The position numbers and the translations under genes were made by a program. The notes beneath the pieces were generated by a model. It searched no databases. It was not told where the DNA came from and saw only the letters and a program-made list of their open reading frames with translations. Of a DNA stretch of 64,000 nt, positions 21,899 to 30,070 are shown piece after piece (position 1 is the stretch's first letter; each line of letters starts with the position of its first letter). The DNA comes from Halomonas litopenaei. Lineage in GTDB: Bacteria > Pseudomonadota > Gammaproteobacteria > Pseudomonadales > Halomonadaceae. The stretch lies in contig NZ_PXNS01000005.1 of assembly GCF_003045775.1 (NCBI RefSeq), positions 124,001-188,000 on the forward strand. The letters run 5' to 3'.

Positions 21899-23392
21899 AT
21901 GAAATATGGTGACTTGCGTGACTTTATCGCGGGTCTCGAGGCCGCCGGCGAACTCAAGCGGGTGACCGCCGAGGTGGACCCCTATCTCGAGATCACCGAG
22001 ATCTGCGATCGCACCCTGCGCGCCGGTGGCCCGGCGTTGTTGTTCGAGAACGTCAAGGGCAGCGAAATGCCGCTGCTCGGCAACCTTTTCGGCACCCCCA
22101 AACGCGTCGCCATGGGCATGGGCCAGGACTCGGTGGAGGCGCTGCGCGAGGTCGGTGAGCTGCTGGCCTTTCTCAAGGAGCCGGAACCTCCCAAGGGCTT
22201 TCGCGATGCCTGGGAAAAGCTGCCGATCTTCAAGCAGATCATGAGCATGGGTCCCAAGACCGTGCGCTCGGCACCGGTCCAGCAGCGAGTCTTCGAGGGC
22301 GATGAGGTGGACCTGGATCGACTGCCGATCCAGCACTGCTGGCCCGGTGATGCCGCCCCCCTGGTGACCTGGCCGCTGGTGATCACCAAGGGCCCGCACA
22401 AGAGTCGTCAGAATCTCGGTATCTATCGCCAGCAGAAGCTCGGCAAGAACCGCCTGATCATGCGCTGGCTGTCCCATCGTGGCGGCGCGCTGGACTTCCA
22501 GGAATTCCAGCAGGCGCACCCCGGCGAGCCCTTCCCCGTAGCGGTGGCGCTGGGCGCCGACCCGGCGACCATTCTGGGGGCGGTGACCCCGGTGCCTGAC
22601 TCGCTGTCCGAGTACGCCTTCGCCGGGCTGCTGCGTGGCTCGCGCACCGAACTGGTCAACTGCGGTCACGCCGACCTGCAGGTGCCGGCGTCTGCCGAGA
22701 TCATCCTCGAGGGCTTCCTGTACCCCGATGATACCGCGCCGGAAGGTCCCTACGGCGACCATACCGGCTACTACAACGAGGTGGAGACCTTTCCGGTGTT
22801 CACCGTGACGCGCATGACCATGCGCAAGGACGCCATCTACCACTCCACCTACACCGGACGTCCACCGGACGAGCCTGCGATCCTCGGGCTCGCCTTGAAC
22901 GAGGTGTTCGTGCCGATCCTGCGCCGCCAGTTCCCTGAGATCGTCGACTTCTATCTGCCCCCGGAAGGCTGCTCCTACCGCATGGCGGTCGTGACCATGA
23001 AAAAGCAGTACCCGGGCCACGCCAAGCGGGTAATGATGGGGGTATGGAGCTTCCTGCGTCAGTTCATGTACACCAAGTTCGTGGTCGTGCTGGATGATGA
23101 CGTCGACGCTCGCCAGTGGGAGGACGTGATCTGGGCCATCACCACCCGCATGGACCCGGCCCGCGACACCGTGATGGTCGAGAACACCCCGATCGACTAC
23201 CTCGATTTCGCCTCTCCGGTGGCTGGGCTCGGCTCCAAGATGGGCCTGGACGCCACCAGCAAGTGGCCGGGTGAAACGGACAGGGAGTGGGGCGTGGCGA
23301 TTGCCATGGACGACAGCATCAAGTCCCGGGTCAGCGAGCGCTGGGACGAATTCGACATTCCTCTCCCCGACAGCAACAAGAGGTCGACATGA
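21899..23392 (+). CDS. ubiD: 4-hydroxy-3-polyprenylbenzoate decarboxylase
   Basis: prFMN-dependent decarboxylase in ubiquinone synthesis; the cofactor is made by UbiX (not in this window). 497 aa from ATG 21899, the same length as E. coli UbiD; the in-frame ATG at 21860 lies inside the rho terminator. Visible are [22 protein letters not shown], the prFMN/metal region NLGIYRQQ with [10 protein letters not shown], and the catalytic acid segment [15 protein letters not shown]. The last codon overlaps the next gene's ATG (ATGA). Confidence 0.95.
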   Translation: MKYGDLRDFIAGLEAAGELKRVTAEVDPYLEITEICDRTLRAGGPALLFENVKGSEMPLLGNLFGTPKRVAMGMGQDSVEALREVGELLAFLKEPEPPKGFRDAWEKLPIFKQIMSMGPKTVRSAPVQQRVFEGDEVDLDRLPIQHCWPGDAAPLVTWPLVITKGPHKSRQNLGIYRQQKLGKNRLIMRWLSHRGGALDFQEFQQAHPGEPFPVAVALGADPATILGAVTPVPDSLSEYAFAGLLRGSRTELVNCGHADLQVPASAEIILEGFLYPDDTAPEGPYGDHTGYYNEVETFPVFTVTRMTMRKDAIYHSTYTGRPPDEPAILGLALNEVFVPILRRQFPEIVDFYLPPEGCSYRMAVVTMKKQYPGHAKRVMMGVWSFLRQFMYTKFVVVLDDDVDARQWEDVIWAITTRMDPARDTVMVENTPIDYLDFASPVAGLGSKMGLDATSKWPGETDREWGVAIAMDDSIKSRVSERWDEFDIPLPDSNKRST

Positions 23393-24168
23393 CGGCAAGG
23401 ACCCTGACCTGCCAGGTCATCGAGGTCGAGGACCTCACCCCTGACGTGTTTCGCGTGATTCTGGAAGGACGCGCCGAGGCCATGGCCCATGCCCCGGGCC
23501 AGTACCTGGAAATGTGCCTGGACGATGACTGCTGGGTGCCCTTTTCCATCGCCAGCCGCCATCGTGACGATGGGCGACTCGAGCTGCATATTCAGCACTG
23601 GCCCGAACGCTCCAACTCGGCCCAGCTCAGGGCCATGCTGGTCGAGGCCCAGCACCTGACCGTGCGTCTGCCGGGGGGCGACTGCGTGCTGGATGGTGAA
23701 AGCGATCGTCCGCTGACGCTGATCGCCGCCGGTACCGGCTTCGCCCAGATGAAGGCGATCGTCGAGGCGGCGCTCCACGCCAACCCCGAGCGCTCCATCA
23801 GCCTGTGGTGGGCGGCCAAGGAACGCCGTGATCTGTACGCCGAGAGCCTGGCCCGGCAGTGGGTCGCCGAGTCCGATAAGGTCAGCTTCCACGCGGTCTG
23901 CGAGGAAGGCTTCGAGCAAGGCTTCGCCGACGAGCGGGTGCACGCCCATCATGGCCGTATCGACGCCGCACTCGCCGCCGAGCTTGGCGATGTGTCGGGC
24001 CACGACGTCTATCTGTCGGGCTCGCCCGGCATGGTCTATGCCTGTGTCGACGTGCTCGCCTCGCTGGGGCTGGACCCGTCACGGGTGTTCTCGGACGTCT
24101 TCGCCTACGCGCCACGCGACCCTCTGGTGCCGGTGGTCGGTAGCCTGGTCGGGGAAAAGCAGTCATGA
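23389..24168 (+). CDS. NAD(P)H-flavin reductase (Fre-like)
   Basis: 259-aa ferredoxin-reductase-fold protein. The flavin-binding motif PFSIASRH is at about residues 46-53. The nucleotide-binding motif [18 protein letters not shown] is near residue 112 and the C-terminal DVFAYAP closes the fold. There is no Cys cluster, so unlike related CDP-glucoseen-type reductases it lacks a 2Fe-2S domain. By analogy with E. coli fre, it would reduce free flavins with NAD(P)H. Coupling to ubiD (ATGA overlap) suggests it may supply reduced FMN for prenylated-FMN chemistry, which is inference. The 3' end overlaps folM by 4 nt. Confidence 0.82.
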   Translation: MTARTLTCQVIEVEDLTPDVFRVILEGRAEAMAHAPGQYLEMCLDDDCWVPFSIASRHRDDGRLELHIQHWPERSNSAQLRAMLVEAQHLTVRLPGGDCVLDGESDRPLTLIAAGTGFAQMKAIVEAALHANPERSISLWWAAKERRDLYAESLARQWVAESDKVSFHAVCEEGFEQGFADERVHAHHGRIDAALAAELGDVSGHDVYLSGSPGMVYACVDVLASLGLDPSRVFSDVFAYAPRDPLVPVVGSLVGEKQS

Positions 24169-24878
24169 GCGCGTCGCCGATCCTGATTACCGGTGGCGCC
24201 CAGCGTCTGGGGCGTCACTGCGCCGAGCGCCTGGTACAGGACGGCCAGCCGGTGATCATCAGCTATCGCCGCGAGCGCCCGGAGCTCGAGGCCATGCGCG
24301 AGCGCGGCATCGTCACCCTCCAGGCGGACTTCTCCAGCGAAGACGGTATCCTCGACTTCCTGGAGCGGCTCAAGAGCGAGACCGGATCGCTTCGCGCCAT
24401 CGTCCACAACGCCAGCGACTGGGCACCGGACAGCGATGGCGATGATGCCGGGGCCGCCTTCGAGCGGCTGTTCCGTATCCATATGCTGGCGCCTTACCTG
24501 ATTAACCTCCACGCCAAGGCCTTGCTCGACGCCTGCAGCGAGCCCCAGCGGGACATCGTCCACATGACCGACTACGTGGTGCAGAAGGGCTCGCGCAAGC
24601 ACGCCGCCTACGCCGCCACCAAGGCCGGGCTCGACAATCTGACGCTGTCCTTCGCCGCGCGTTATGCCCCAGAGATCCAGGTCAACGCCATTGCGCCAGC
24701 GCTGATCATGCTCAATCAGGGCGACGACGAGGACTATGCCGCCAAGGCCAGGGCCAAGTCGGCGATGGACATGGTGCCGGGGCCCGGGGTCATCTACCAG
24801 AGCCTGCGCTACCTGCTCGACAACCGCTATGTGACCGGGACGACCCTGGCCGTGGACGGTGGCCGCCACCTGCGCTGA
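24165..24878 (+). CDS. folM: dihydromonapterin reductase FolM-type SDR
   Basis: Short-chain dehydrogenase reducing dihydromonapterin to tetrahydromonapterin, with weak dihydrofolate reductase activity. 237 aa. The NADPH motif ITGGAQRLGRH is at residues 8-18, Asn in VHNASDW, and the catalytic Tyr-Lys in AAYAATKAGLDNLT. FolM-specific segments MTDYVVQKGSRKH and VNAIAPALIMLNQGDD separate it from generic SDRs. It overlaps the upstream reductase by 4 nt and is probably co-transcribed with ubiD. Confidence 0.87.
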   Translation: MSASPILITGGAQRLGRHCAERLVQDGQPVIISYRRERPELEAMRERGIVTLQADFSSEDGILDFLERLKSETGSLRAIVHNASDWAPDSDGDDAGAAFERLFRIHMLAPYLINLHAKALLDACSEPQRDIVHMTDYVVQKGSRKHAAYAATKAGLDNLTLSFAARYAPEIQVNAIAPALIMLNQGDDEDYAAKARAKSAMDMVPGPGVIYQSLRYLLDNRYVTGTTLAVDGGRHLR

Positions 24879-24959
24879 ATCGCCGGCGGACTCGCCTGAC
24901 CCGAGGAATCCCCCTAGACTCTGGATGACCCTGACAACAACATCACAAGGAGGCGACCC

Positions 24960-25115
24960 ATGGCCCATCACGACGACGACCTGCATGGCGACAGCTCTCA
25001 CGACGGCTTTCATGACGAAAGCGGATTCCTGACGATCTTTCTCGGCCTGGTGGTGATGGTCGGCATGACCTGCCTGCCGGCGACCATCGGCTGGGTGCAG
25101 CTGGCGACAGGCTAG
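24960..25115 (+). CDS. 51-aa single-span membrane peptide, function unknown
   Basis: Small ORF with a near-perfect ribosome-binding site, AAGGAGG (24947-24953), 6 nt before the ATG. The product starts with a His/Asp-rich segment (MAHHDDDLHGDSSHDGFHD) followed by one hydrophobic helix (FLTIFLGLVVMVGMTCLP, residues ~23-40) and a short tail. I do not recognise it. The His/Asp cluster could bind a metal; this is speculation. It lies between folM and the aroG leader, 81 nt after folM. Confidence 0.7.
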   Translation: MAHHDDDLHGDSSHDGFHDESGFLTIFLGLVVMVGMTCLPATIGWVQLATG

Positions 25116-25175
25116 CCAGGGGCGTCAGCAGACCATGGTCGACGGCACGGCGCTTTTCCTGCCCGTGCACAGGGG

Positions 25176-25204
25176 TTGCCATTTGCTCCGGCGCGGGGCA
25201 GGAT
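25176..25204 (+). promoter_or_regulatory. candidate promoter for the aroG leader transcript
   Basis: TTGCCA (25176-25181), 17 nt, CAGGAT (25199-25204). The -35 box is good and the -10 box moderate (3 of 6). It would start the transcript about 20 nt before the leader peptide ATG. Confidence 0.4.
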
Positions 25205-25228
25205 GAAACAAGATTCGAGGAGACACCG

Positions 25229-25396
25229 ATGACCGATCACGCAAACCCGACCCGACCCCGACCCGATGGCAGCGACAGCGCCCTCGTCGGTGCCGTCTTG
25301 GGCTCGGATTGTGTGCATGCGGACGCGGTGTCCTTTTATTGGCCCAGCTTTTCCTGGTATTGGTTTGATACCGGGGCGCTGGTGCGCGAGGCCTGA
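25229..25396 (+). CDS. aromatic-rich leader peptide of aroG
   Basis: 55-codon ORF with GAGGAG (25217-25222) placed 6 nt before the ATG. Codons 36-46 (25334-25366) read Phe-Tyr-Trp-Pro-Ser-Phe-Ser-Trp-Tyr-Trp-Phe: eight aromatic residues in eleven, covering all three end products of the pathway that the downstream gene starts. A GC-rich terminator hairpin begins 52 nt after the stop codon. This is the layout of a ribosome-mediated attenuator: when charged aromatic tRNAs are scarce the ribosome would stall on these codons and favour read-through. The attenuation role is inferred, but peptide, RBS and terminator are seen directly. Confidence 0.8.
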   Translation: MTDHANPTRPRPDGSDSALVGAVLGSDCVHADAVSFYWPSFSWYWFDTGALVREA

Positions 25397-25447
25397 TCCA
25401 AGTATCTGGCACTCGCGAGGCGCTCCCCCCCCAGGGCCGCCTCCCAG

Positions 25448-25485
25448 AACCCCCGGACGGCTGCCCGTCCGGGGGTTCCTTGTTT
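25448..25485 (+). terminator. attenuator terminator in the aroG leader
   Basis: AACCCCCGGACGG (25448-25460), loop CTGC, CCGTCCGGGGGTT (25465-25477), a 13-bp perfect stem followed by CCTTGTTT. CCGGGG at 25371-25376, just past the aromatic codons, is complementary to CCCCGG at 25451-25456 in the 5' arm and could form a competing antiterminator. A pairing of 25373-25379 with 25420-25428 (one bulge) could compete in turn. Confidence 0.8.
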
Positions 25486-25549
25486 GTGTGGCCAGACGTT
25501 TTCACCCAGTAGCACTCACCTGCGAAAGGCAGGCAACCGGAGCAATGAC

Positions 25550-25708
25550 ATGACCGCATATCGACTCTTCGCCAGCACCATTTCCCATGGCTATGCCTAT
25601 GGCGATAGCTGGCGATTTATCGACGCGCGGTCGGCCCAACTGGCCACCTCCGACCGTGAGCGCCTCGGTGGTCGACGCACCCAACGATGTACGACCACAC
25701 GGAGCTGA
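25550..25708 (+). CDS. second short ORF with aromatic residues, coupled to aroG
   Basis: 52-codon ORF between the attenuator and aroG. Its first 23 residues contain Tyr4, Phe7, Tyr15, Tyr17, Trp21 and Phe23; the rest is Arg/Thr-rich and unlike a folded domain. It ends (TGA 25706-25708) 4 nt before the aroG ATG, and the aroG Shine-Dalgarno GGAG (25701-25704) lies inside its last codons, so translation of this ORF could expose or feed aroG. Its own RBS is weak. It could instead be a chance frame. Confidence 0.4.
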   Translation: MTAYRLFASTISHGYAYGDSWRFIDARSAQLATSDRERLGGRRTQRCTTTRS

Positions 25709-25712
25709 TACC

Positions 25713-26792
25713 ATGACCGCCAGCCTTTCGCTTGCCACCGCCGACCTCAACGCTGCCGCGACGCAAGAGACCGCCCCCCAGATGACCCTGCCGACCCCGC
25801 AGGCGCTCAAGCGCCAGTGCCCACTCGGGACGACCCTGAGCGATCGCGTCGACGCTCAGCGTCAGCAGATCCGTGACATTCTCGAGGGTCGTGATGATCG
25901 CCTGCTGGCGGTGGTCGGGCCCTGTTCGATCCATGACCCCAGGTCGGCGCTTGAATACGCCCGGCGCCTGGCCTCCCTGGCCGACAGCATCCGTGATCGA
26001 GTGCTGGTGGTGATGCGGGTGTACGTCGAGAAGCCCCGCACCACCGTGGGCTGGAAGGGCCTGGCCTATGACCCGGACCTGGATGGCAAGGGCGACATGG
26101 CGCGTGGGCTCGAGCTGTCACGCCAGCTGATGCGCGAGATCGTCGAGCTGGGCCTGCCGGTGGCCACCGAGATCCTGCAGCCGATGATCGCGCCCTACCT
26201 TGAGGACCTGCTGGCCTGGGTCGCGATCGGTGCACGCACCACCGAATCCCAGCTGCATCGCGAGATGGCCAGTGGCATCGGCGCGGTGGTCGGCTTCAAG
26301 AACGCCACCAGCGGCGACGTCCAGGTGGCACTGGACGCCATGCGCTCGGCCGCCCACCCCCACCAGCACTTCGCGGTGGGCGAGCAGGGGCAGCCGGTCA
26401 TGCGCGAGACTGCCGGCAACCCCTACACCCATGTGGTGCTGCGGGGCGGCCACGGTGAGCCCAACTACGGGGTCGATGCGGTCGCCGCCGCCAGGAAGGC
26501 GCTGATCGGCACCGGCCTGCCGCCGCGGCTGATGGTGGACTGCAGCCACGCCAACGCACGCAAGGACCATCGTCGTCAGAGCGAAGTCCTGCTCGAGGTG
26601 CTGGCCCAGCGCCTGGCCGGTGACACCTCGCTGATCGGGGTGATGCTCGAAAGCCATCTGAACGAGGGCAAACAACCCCTGGAGCCCGGCAAGCTGCGCT
26701 ACGGTGTCTCGGTCACCGACGCCTGCATCGGCTGGGAGACCACCGAACACCTGTTGAGCCTGGCTGCCGAGCGTCTTGCCCAGCAGGGTTGA
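25713..26792 (+). CDS. aroG: 3-deoxy-7-phosphoheptulonate (DAHP) synthase, class I
   Basis: First shikimate-pathway step: phosphoenolpyruvate plus erythrose 4-phosphate to DAHP. 359 aa. Family motifs include VVGPCSIHDPRSALEYA, MRVYVEKPRTTVGWKGL, GARTTESQ, GFKNATSGD, VLRGGHGEPNY and MVDCSHANARKDH (metal Cys/His). It belongs to the AroF/G/H type; which amino acid inhibits it cannot be read from motifs alone. The start at 25713 follows GGAG by 8 nt and gives MTASLSLATADL; the frame is open further up without family similarity. Gene symbol given for the family. Likely regulated by the leader attenuator upstream. Confidence 0.93.
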   Translation: MTASLSLATADLNAAATQETAPQMTLPTPQALKRQCPLGTTLSDRVDAQRQQIRDILEGRDDRLLAVVGPCSIHDPRSALEYARRLASLADSIRDRVLVVMRVYVEKPRTTVGWKGLAYDPDLDGKGDMARGLELSRQLMREIVELGLPVATEILQPMIAPYLEDLLAWVAIGARTTESQLHREMASGIGAVVGFKNATSGDVQVALDAMRSAAHPHQHFAVGEQGQPVMRETAGNPYTHVVLRGGHGEPNYGVDAVAAARKALIGTGLPPRLMVDCSHANARKDHRRQSEVLLEVLAQRLAGDTSLIGVMLESHLNEGKQPLEPGKLRYGVSVTDACIGWETTEHLLSLAAERLAQQG

Positions 26793-26814
26793 GCCCGACG
26801 ATGCGAACGAACCA

Positions 26815-26848
26815 GACCAGAGGCCCTTTCGGGCCTCTGGTCGTTTTT
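26815..26848 (+). terminator. intrinsic terminator of aroG
   Basis: GACCAGAGGCCC (26815-26826), loop TTTC, GGGCCTCTGGTC (26831-26842), then GTTTTT. A 12-bp perfect stem with U-tract. Confidence 0.92.
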
Positions 26849-26886
26849 GTCCGGCGTAACTGGCTCGCGCCGCGGGTGGGGGACGT

Positions 26887-27297
26887 GACTCAGCGGCAGA
26901 AGGGCCATACCTGATAGAAGCTGTCGCAGCGGAATTCCGCCTCGCAGGCTGCCAGTTGGCTGCGGTAGCGGGAAGCATAGTGGGTGGCCACCTGACTCAG
27001 CGGCAGAAGGGCCATACCTGATAGAAGCTGTCGCAGCGGAATTCCGCCTCGCAGGCTGCCAGTTGGCTGCGGTAGCGGGAAGCATAGTGGGTGGCCACCT
27101 GACTCAGCGGCAGAAGGGCCATACCTGATAGAAGCTGTCGCAGCGGAATTCCGCCTCGCAGGCTGCCAGTTGGCTGCGGTAGCGGGAAGCATAGTGGGTG
27201 GCCACCTGACTCAGCGGCAGAAGGGCCATACCTGATAGAAGCTGTCGCAGCGGAATTCCGCCTCGCAGGCTGCCAGTTGGCTGCGGTAGCGGGAAGC
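26887..27297 (-). repeat. 3.8 perfect tandem copies of a 107-bp unit carrying a gene 3' end
   Basis: Units begin at 26887, 26994, 27101 and 27208, each 107 bp and identical as read; the fourth is the true 3' end of the lipoprotein gene and runs to 27297. On the minus strand each copy encodes ASRYRSQLAACEAEFRCDS, then FYQVWPFCR and a stop. The three downstream copies are joined by a segment reading QVATHYA where the gene itself has REVASTA. Each extra copy lies beyond the functional stop codon, so the repeats do not change the protein. 107 is not a multiple of three, so the frame shifts between copies. Confidence 0.97.
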
Positions 27298-27867
27298 TGT
27301 GCTAGCCACCTCCCGCGCCGCGCGTTGCACCGCCGGCTTGGCGCGATAGCTGCCGCGCTGATAGCCGCCCTGGCCTTCGTGGTAGGCCAGGTACAGGTGC
27401 TCGGGGTTGGACAGTGACACCCCCGTCATGCGCCGCGTGCGGGCGTTGTACCAGCCGATGAAGTCGGTGGCGTCGTCCATGTCGGTGCGACTGGCGAACA
27501 GCCCGCCGGCGGCGTCATCGTATTCGCCCCATACCGGATCCTGGGCCTGGGCATAGCCGTAGGCCGAGGACGGGCGCGTCCACGGAATGAAGCCCAGTAG
27601 TTTGGTACGTGGCGGCCTGACGTGGCTGCGAAACGACGACTCGCGCTTGATGAAGGCCATCTGGGTCCAGGGGGGCGTGCCCCACTTTTCATAGGAGGCC
27701 TGGGTGGCGTCGTACCAGTCAGGCTGCTGGCGAAAGATCTCGCACAGATTGTCCTGATGGCTCGGCGGCGCCGGGGCGAAGGCGGCGCAGCCGCTGAGAG
27801 TAACAAGCGCCGCGGCAAGCACCGTAGTGAGTAGAGCAGACCGCATCCCTGGCATGGCCCGTTTCAC
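27211..27867 (-). CDS. transglycosylase-like outer-membrane lipoprotein
   Basis: 218 aa from GTG 27867 (ATGs at 27855 and 27846 are alternatives). A lipoprotein signal ends in the lipobox LSGC (Cys ~27). The mature part resembles SLT-type lytic transglycosylase domains: MAFIKRESSFRSHVRPP with a candidate catalytic Glu, SAYGYAQAQDPVWGEY, and YLAYHEGQGGYQRGSY. Such proteins trim peptidoglycan. C-terminal residues include three Cys. Its last 30 codons are repeated three times downstream. It is transcribed away from the LysR gene's promoter, with a 210-nt gap in which nothing clear was seen. Confidence 0.7.
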   Translation of the reverse strand: MKRAMPGMRSALLTTVLAAALVTLSGCAAFAPAPPSHQDNLCEIFRQQPDWYDATQASYEKWGTPPWTQMAFIKRESSFRSHVRPPRTKLLGFIPWTRPSSAYGYAQAQDPVWGEYDDAAGGLFASRTDMDDATDFIGWYNARTRRMTGVSLSNPEHLYLAYHEGQGGYQRGSYRAKPAVQRAAREVASTASRYRSQLAACEAEFRCDSFYQVWPFCR

Positions 27868-28077
27868 AACATTTTCCCGTTTTAGTGATATCGCCCCCAG
27901 TATGCCCTCCCGTGCAGTGTCGGGTCATCCTCACATGTCCCACCGGCTGCTTCGGGTCATCGGAGAGGGGGCGATGGGGCGAACGCCTTCGATGTCCGAT
28001 GACGTCTGAGTTCGATCATCCAGCGCCACGCTCAAGGCCAGGACGGTCATTTCTTGCGGGAAGGCAAACGGGTTGCA

Positions 28078-28992
28078 TCAAGGTGCCTGTTGTTCGCCTA
28101 TGGTAGCGGTTGCCGCTGAAAACGCCTGTTGAAGCCAAACCACCACCTTGTCGAGGATGGCATTGTCGGACATTGTTTGGCTCCTGATCAGGTGGTAGTG
28201 CAGTCCCGGTAGAAACGGGCCGAATGGCACCTCCAGCACACCACGAGCGATCTCATCCTGCACCAGGGTCAAGCCCAGCAGGGCCACGCCCTGACCGGAG
28301 ATAGCGGCCTGGATCGCGTGACTTTCTTCGGAGAAGGCGAGTCGAGGCCCCAGCACGGCAGGGGTAGACCCCAACGCCTGACACCACTGAGCCCAGCCGG
28401 GCAGGCCAAGGTTCGGACAGTACCAGTCGAAATCGATATGACGAACACCCCTGAGGTCGTCGACGCCAGCCAGCTGGAGTTGCGGGCTGGCGACCAGGGC
28501 AATGCGATCGGTCGCCAGGGTCACCACCTCATGGTCCGGATAGGGGCCCATACCGTAACGAATCGCCAGGCGGGTTCCATGCGTTAGATCAAGCACGCTC
28601 TCGCTGGCATGGATATTCAAGGCGATATCGGGATTCGTCGAATGAAAGTCGGTCAGTCGAGGAAGCAGCCACTGGCTGGCGAAGGCCGGAGTGCAGGAGA
28701 GGGTGACGCTGGCGGGTGTCGTTCGCTTGAGCAGACTTTCCAATGCCTCGGCGAAGGCGTCAAAGCCCTGGCGTAGCACGGGAGAAAGCTCCGTTGCCGC
28801 GTCGGTCGGGATCACCTGGCGGGTGCGACGCTCGAATAGCGCTACGCCGAGCCAGCTTTCCAGTTCACGTACCTGGTGGCTGATCGCGGCGGGCGTTACC
28901 GCCAGCTCTTCAGCCGCCCCCTTGAAACTACGGTGACGTGCTGCCGCCTCAAAAGCACGCAACTGCGATAGTGGTAGTCGGCGTCGTTGCAT
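28078..28992 (-). CDS. LysR-family regulator (GcvA-like)
   Basis: 304 aa from the ATG at 28992; the frame runs open far upstream over the azoreductase gene, but the family begins at MQRRRLPLSQLRAFEAAAR. The N-terminal winged helix-turn-helix (FKGAAEELAVTPAAISHQVRELE split over residues 20-45) is followed by the GcvA-type start of the effector domain (TPASVTLSCTPAFASQWLLPRL) and a periplasmic-binding-like fold. It is divergent from the azoreductase gene with a 132-nt shared promoter region, the usual arrangement for a LysR protein that controls its neighbour. Effector unknown. Confidence 0.87.
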   Translation of the reverse strand: MQRRRLPLSQLRAFEAAARHRSFKGAAEELAVTPAAISHQVRELESWLGVALFERRTRQVIPTDAATELSPVLRQGFDAFAEALESLLKRTTPASVTLSCTPAFASQWLLPRLTDFHSTNPDIALNIHASESVLDLTHGTRLAIRYGMGPYPDHEVVTLATDRIALVASPQLQLAGVDDLRGVRHIDFDWYCPNLGLPGWAQWCQALGSTPAVLGPRLAFSEESHAIQAAISGQGVALLGLTLVQDEIARGVLEVPFGPFLPGLHYHLIRSQTMSDNAILDKVVVWLQQAFSAATATIGEQQAP

Positions 28993-29015
28993 CACATCCC
29001 TATGGGTAAAAAATT

Positions 29016-29031
29016 TTTGTGCATCTGCAAA
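29016..29031. promoter_or_regulatory. candidate LysR operator
   Basis: TTTGTGCATCTGCAAA is an imperfect dyad in the LysR/azoreductase divergent spacer, with the T-rich/A-rich arms typical of LysR boxes. Only one such site was seen, so the call is weak. Confidence 0.3.
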
Positions 29032-29124
29032 GAATAGATCGTTTGTCGGCCCGAATCGATTGGAAGATTCTGTCGTTCGTGCTCCACCAAGCATGAGCGG
29101 TACTAATCCCAAAGGAGAATCTTC

Positions 29125-29835
29125 ATGGCCACACTGTTGCACCTTGATGCCAGCGCACGCTCCGGACTTTCCGGTAGTCAACCCCACGGATCGCATTCGA
29201 GACGCCTCAGCGCCCACTTCGTCACACAGTGGCAACGGGCACGTCCTGACGACAGGGTCGTCTATCGCGATGTCGGCCAGCAGCCGCCTCGCCCTGTCAG
29301 CGGTGATTGGATTCATGCCGCCTTCACCAAGCCGGAAGCGCGGGATAGTTGGATGCACGAGGTTCTCGCGGAGAGTGATTCCCTGGTCGACGAACTGCTC
29401 GAGGCGGATCTGATCATCGCTGGCGTCCCGATGTACAACTTCGGCGTTCCGGCCGGATTCAAGGCTTATATCGACAATATTGTGCGAGTCGGGCGGACTT
29501 TCGGCTTTGATCGCTCCCGCCCAGGCTTGCCCTACTGGCCGATGCTGAGCGCCATGGGCAAGCGCTTGGTGGTGCTTGGTGCACGGGGTGACTATGGCTA
29601 CGAGCCTGGTGAGCGAATGGAGCACACCAACCACGTCGAACCACACTTGCGTACCGTTTTCGCCTATCTCGGCATAGAGGAGTTGCACAGCATCGCCGTG
29701 GAGTATGACGAGTTTGCCGGCGAGCGGCTGCAGCAGTCTCTGATTCAGGCGGAGCAACGCGTTGAGGCGTTGGTCGACAGGCTGGCGGCCAGTCTGGACG
29801 TTCCTCGCGTTGTTTCCGATCCAGTCTCGGGGTGA
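29125..29835 (+). CDS. FMN-dependent NADH-azoreductase / quinone reductase (AzoR-like)
   Basis: 236 aa flavodoxin-like protein. It starts MATLLHLDASAR with AAAGGAG 7 nt upstream. The FMN phosphate loop is SARSGLSGSQPHGSHSRRLS-like and longer than in E. coli AzoR. The flavin-contacting motif PMYNFGVPAGFKAYIDNIVR (~residue 100) and the RGDYGYEPGE stretch are family features. These enzymes reduce quinones and azo compounds with NADH and protect against thiol or quinone stress. Probably controlled by the divergent LysR protein. Confidence 0.85.
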   Translation: MATLLHLDASARSGLSGSQPHGSHSRRLSAHFVTQWQRARPDDRVVYRDVGQQPPRPVSGDWIHAAFTKPEARDSWMHEVLAESDSLVDELLEADLIIAGVPMYNFGVPAGFKAYIDNIVRVGRTFGFDRSRPGLPYWPMLSAMGKRLVVLGARGDYGYEPGERMEHTNHVEPHLRTVFAYLGIEELHSIAVEYDEFAGERLQQSLIQAEQRVEALVDRLAASLDVPRVVSDPVSG

Positions 29836-30070
29836 GCGCACCTCCGTGACCGCTTCTACGATCGTCCCCTGCTGGGTACCAGATGCTCGGCAACAGATGT
29901 GATTCCCTGTCCAGCAAACGTCTGTATTGCAGAACTTGAAATAAGAATAGTCTCGCGGGATGAGAAATTTGCGCGTCTCGCCGTCAGAGGGCCGATGTGG
30001 TGAGAGGGAGTGTCTGATTTCCAACAATGTATTCTTCATGATAAGTCGGAAAAATCAGTGAGCGAGGTGG

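Noticed and set aside
26890..27192. 100-aa minus-strand frame through the 107-bp repeats
   Set aside because: It reads repeat copies in shifted frames; no RBS, and it arises only from the duplication.
26887..27297. CRISPR array
   Set aside because: The units are directly abutted 107-bp repeats without unique spacers and carry a coding tail.
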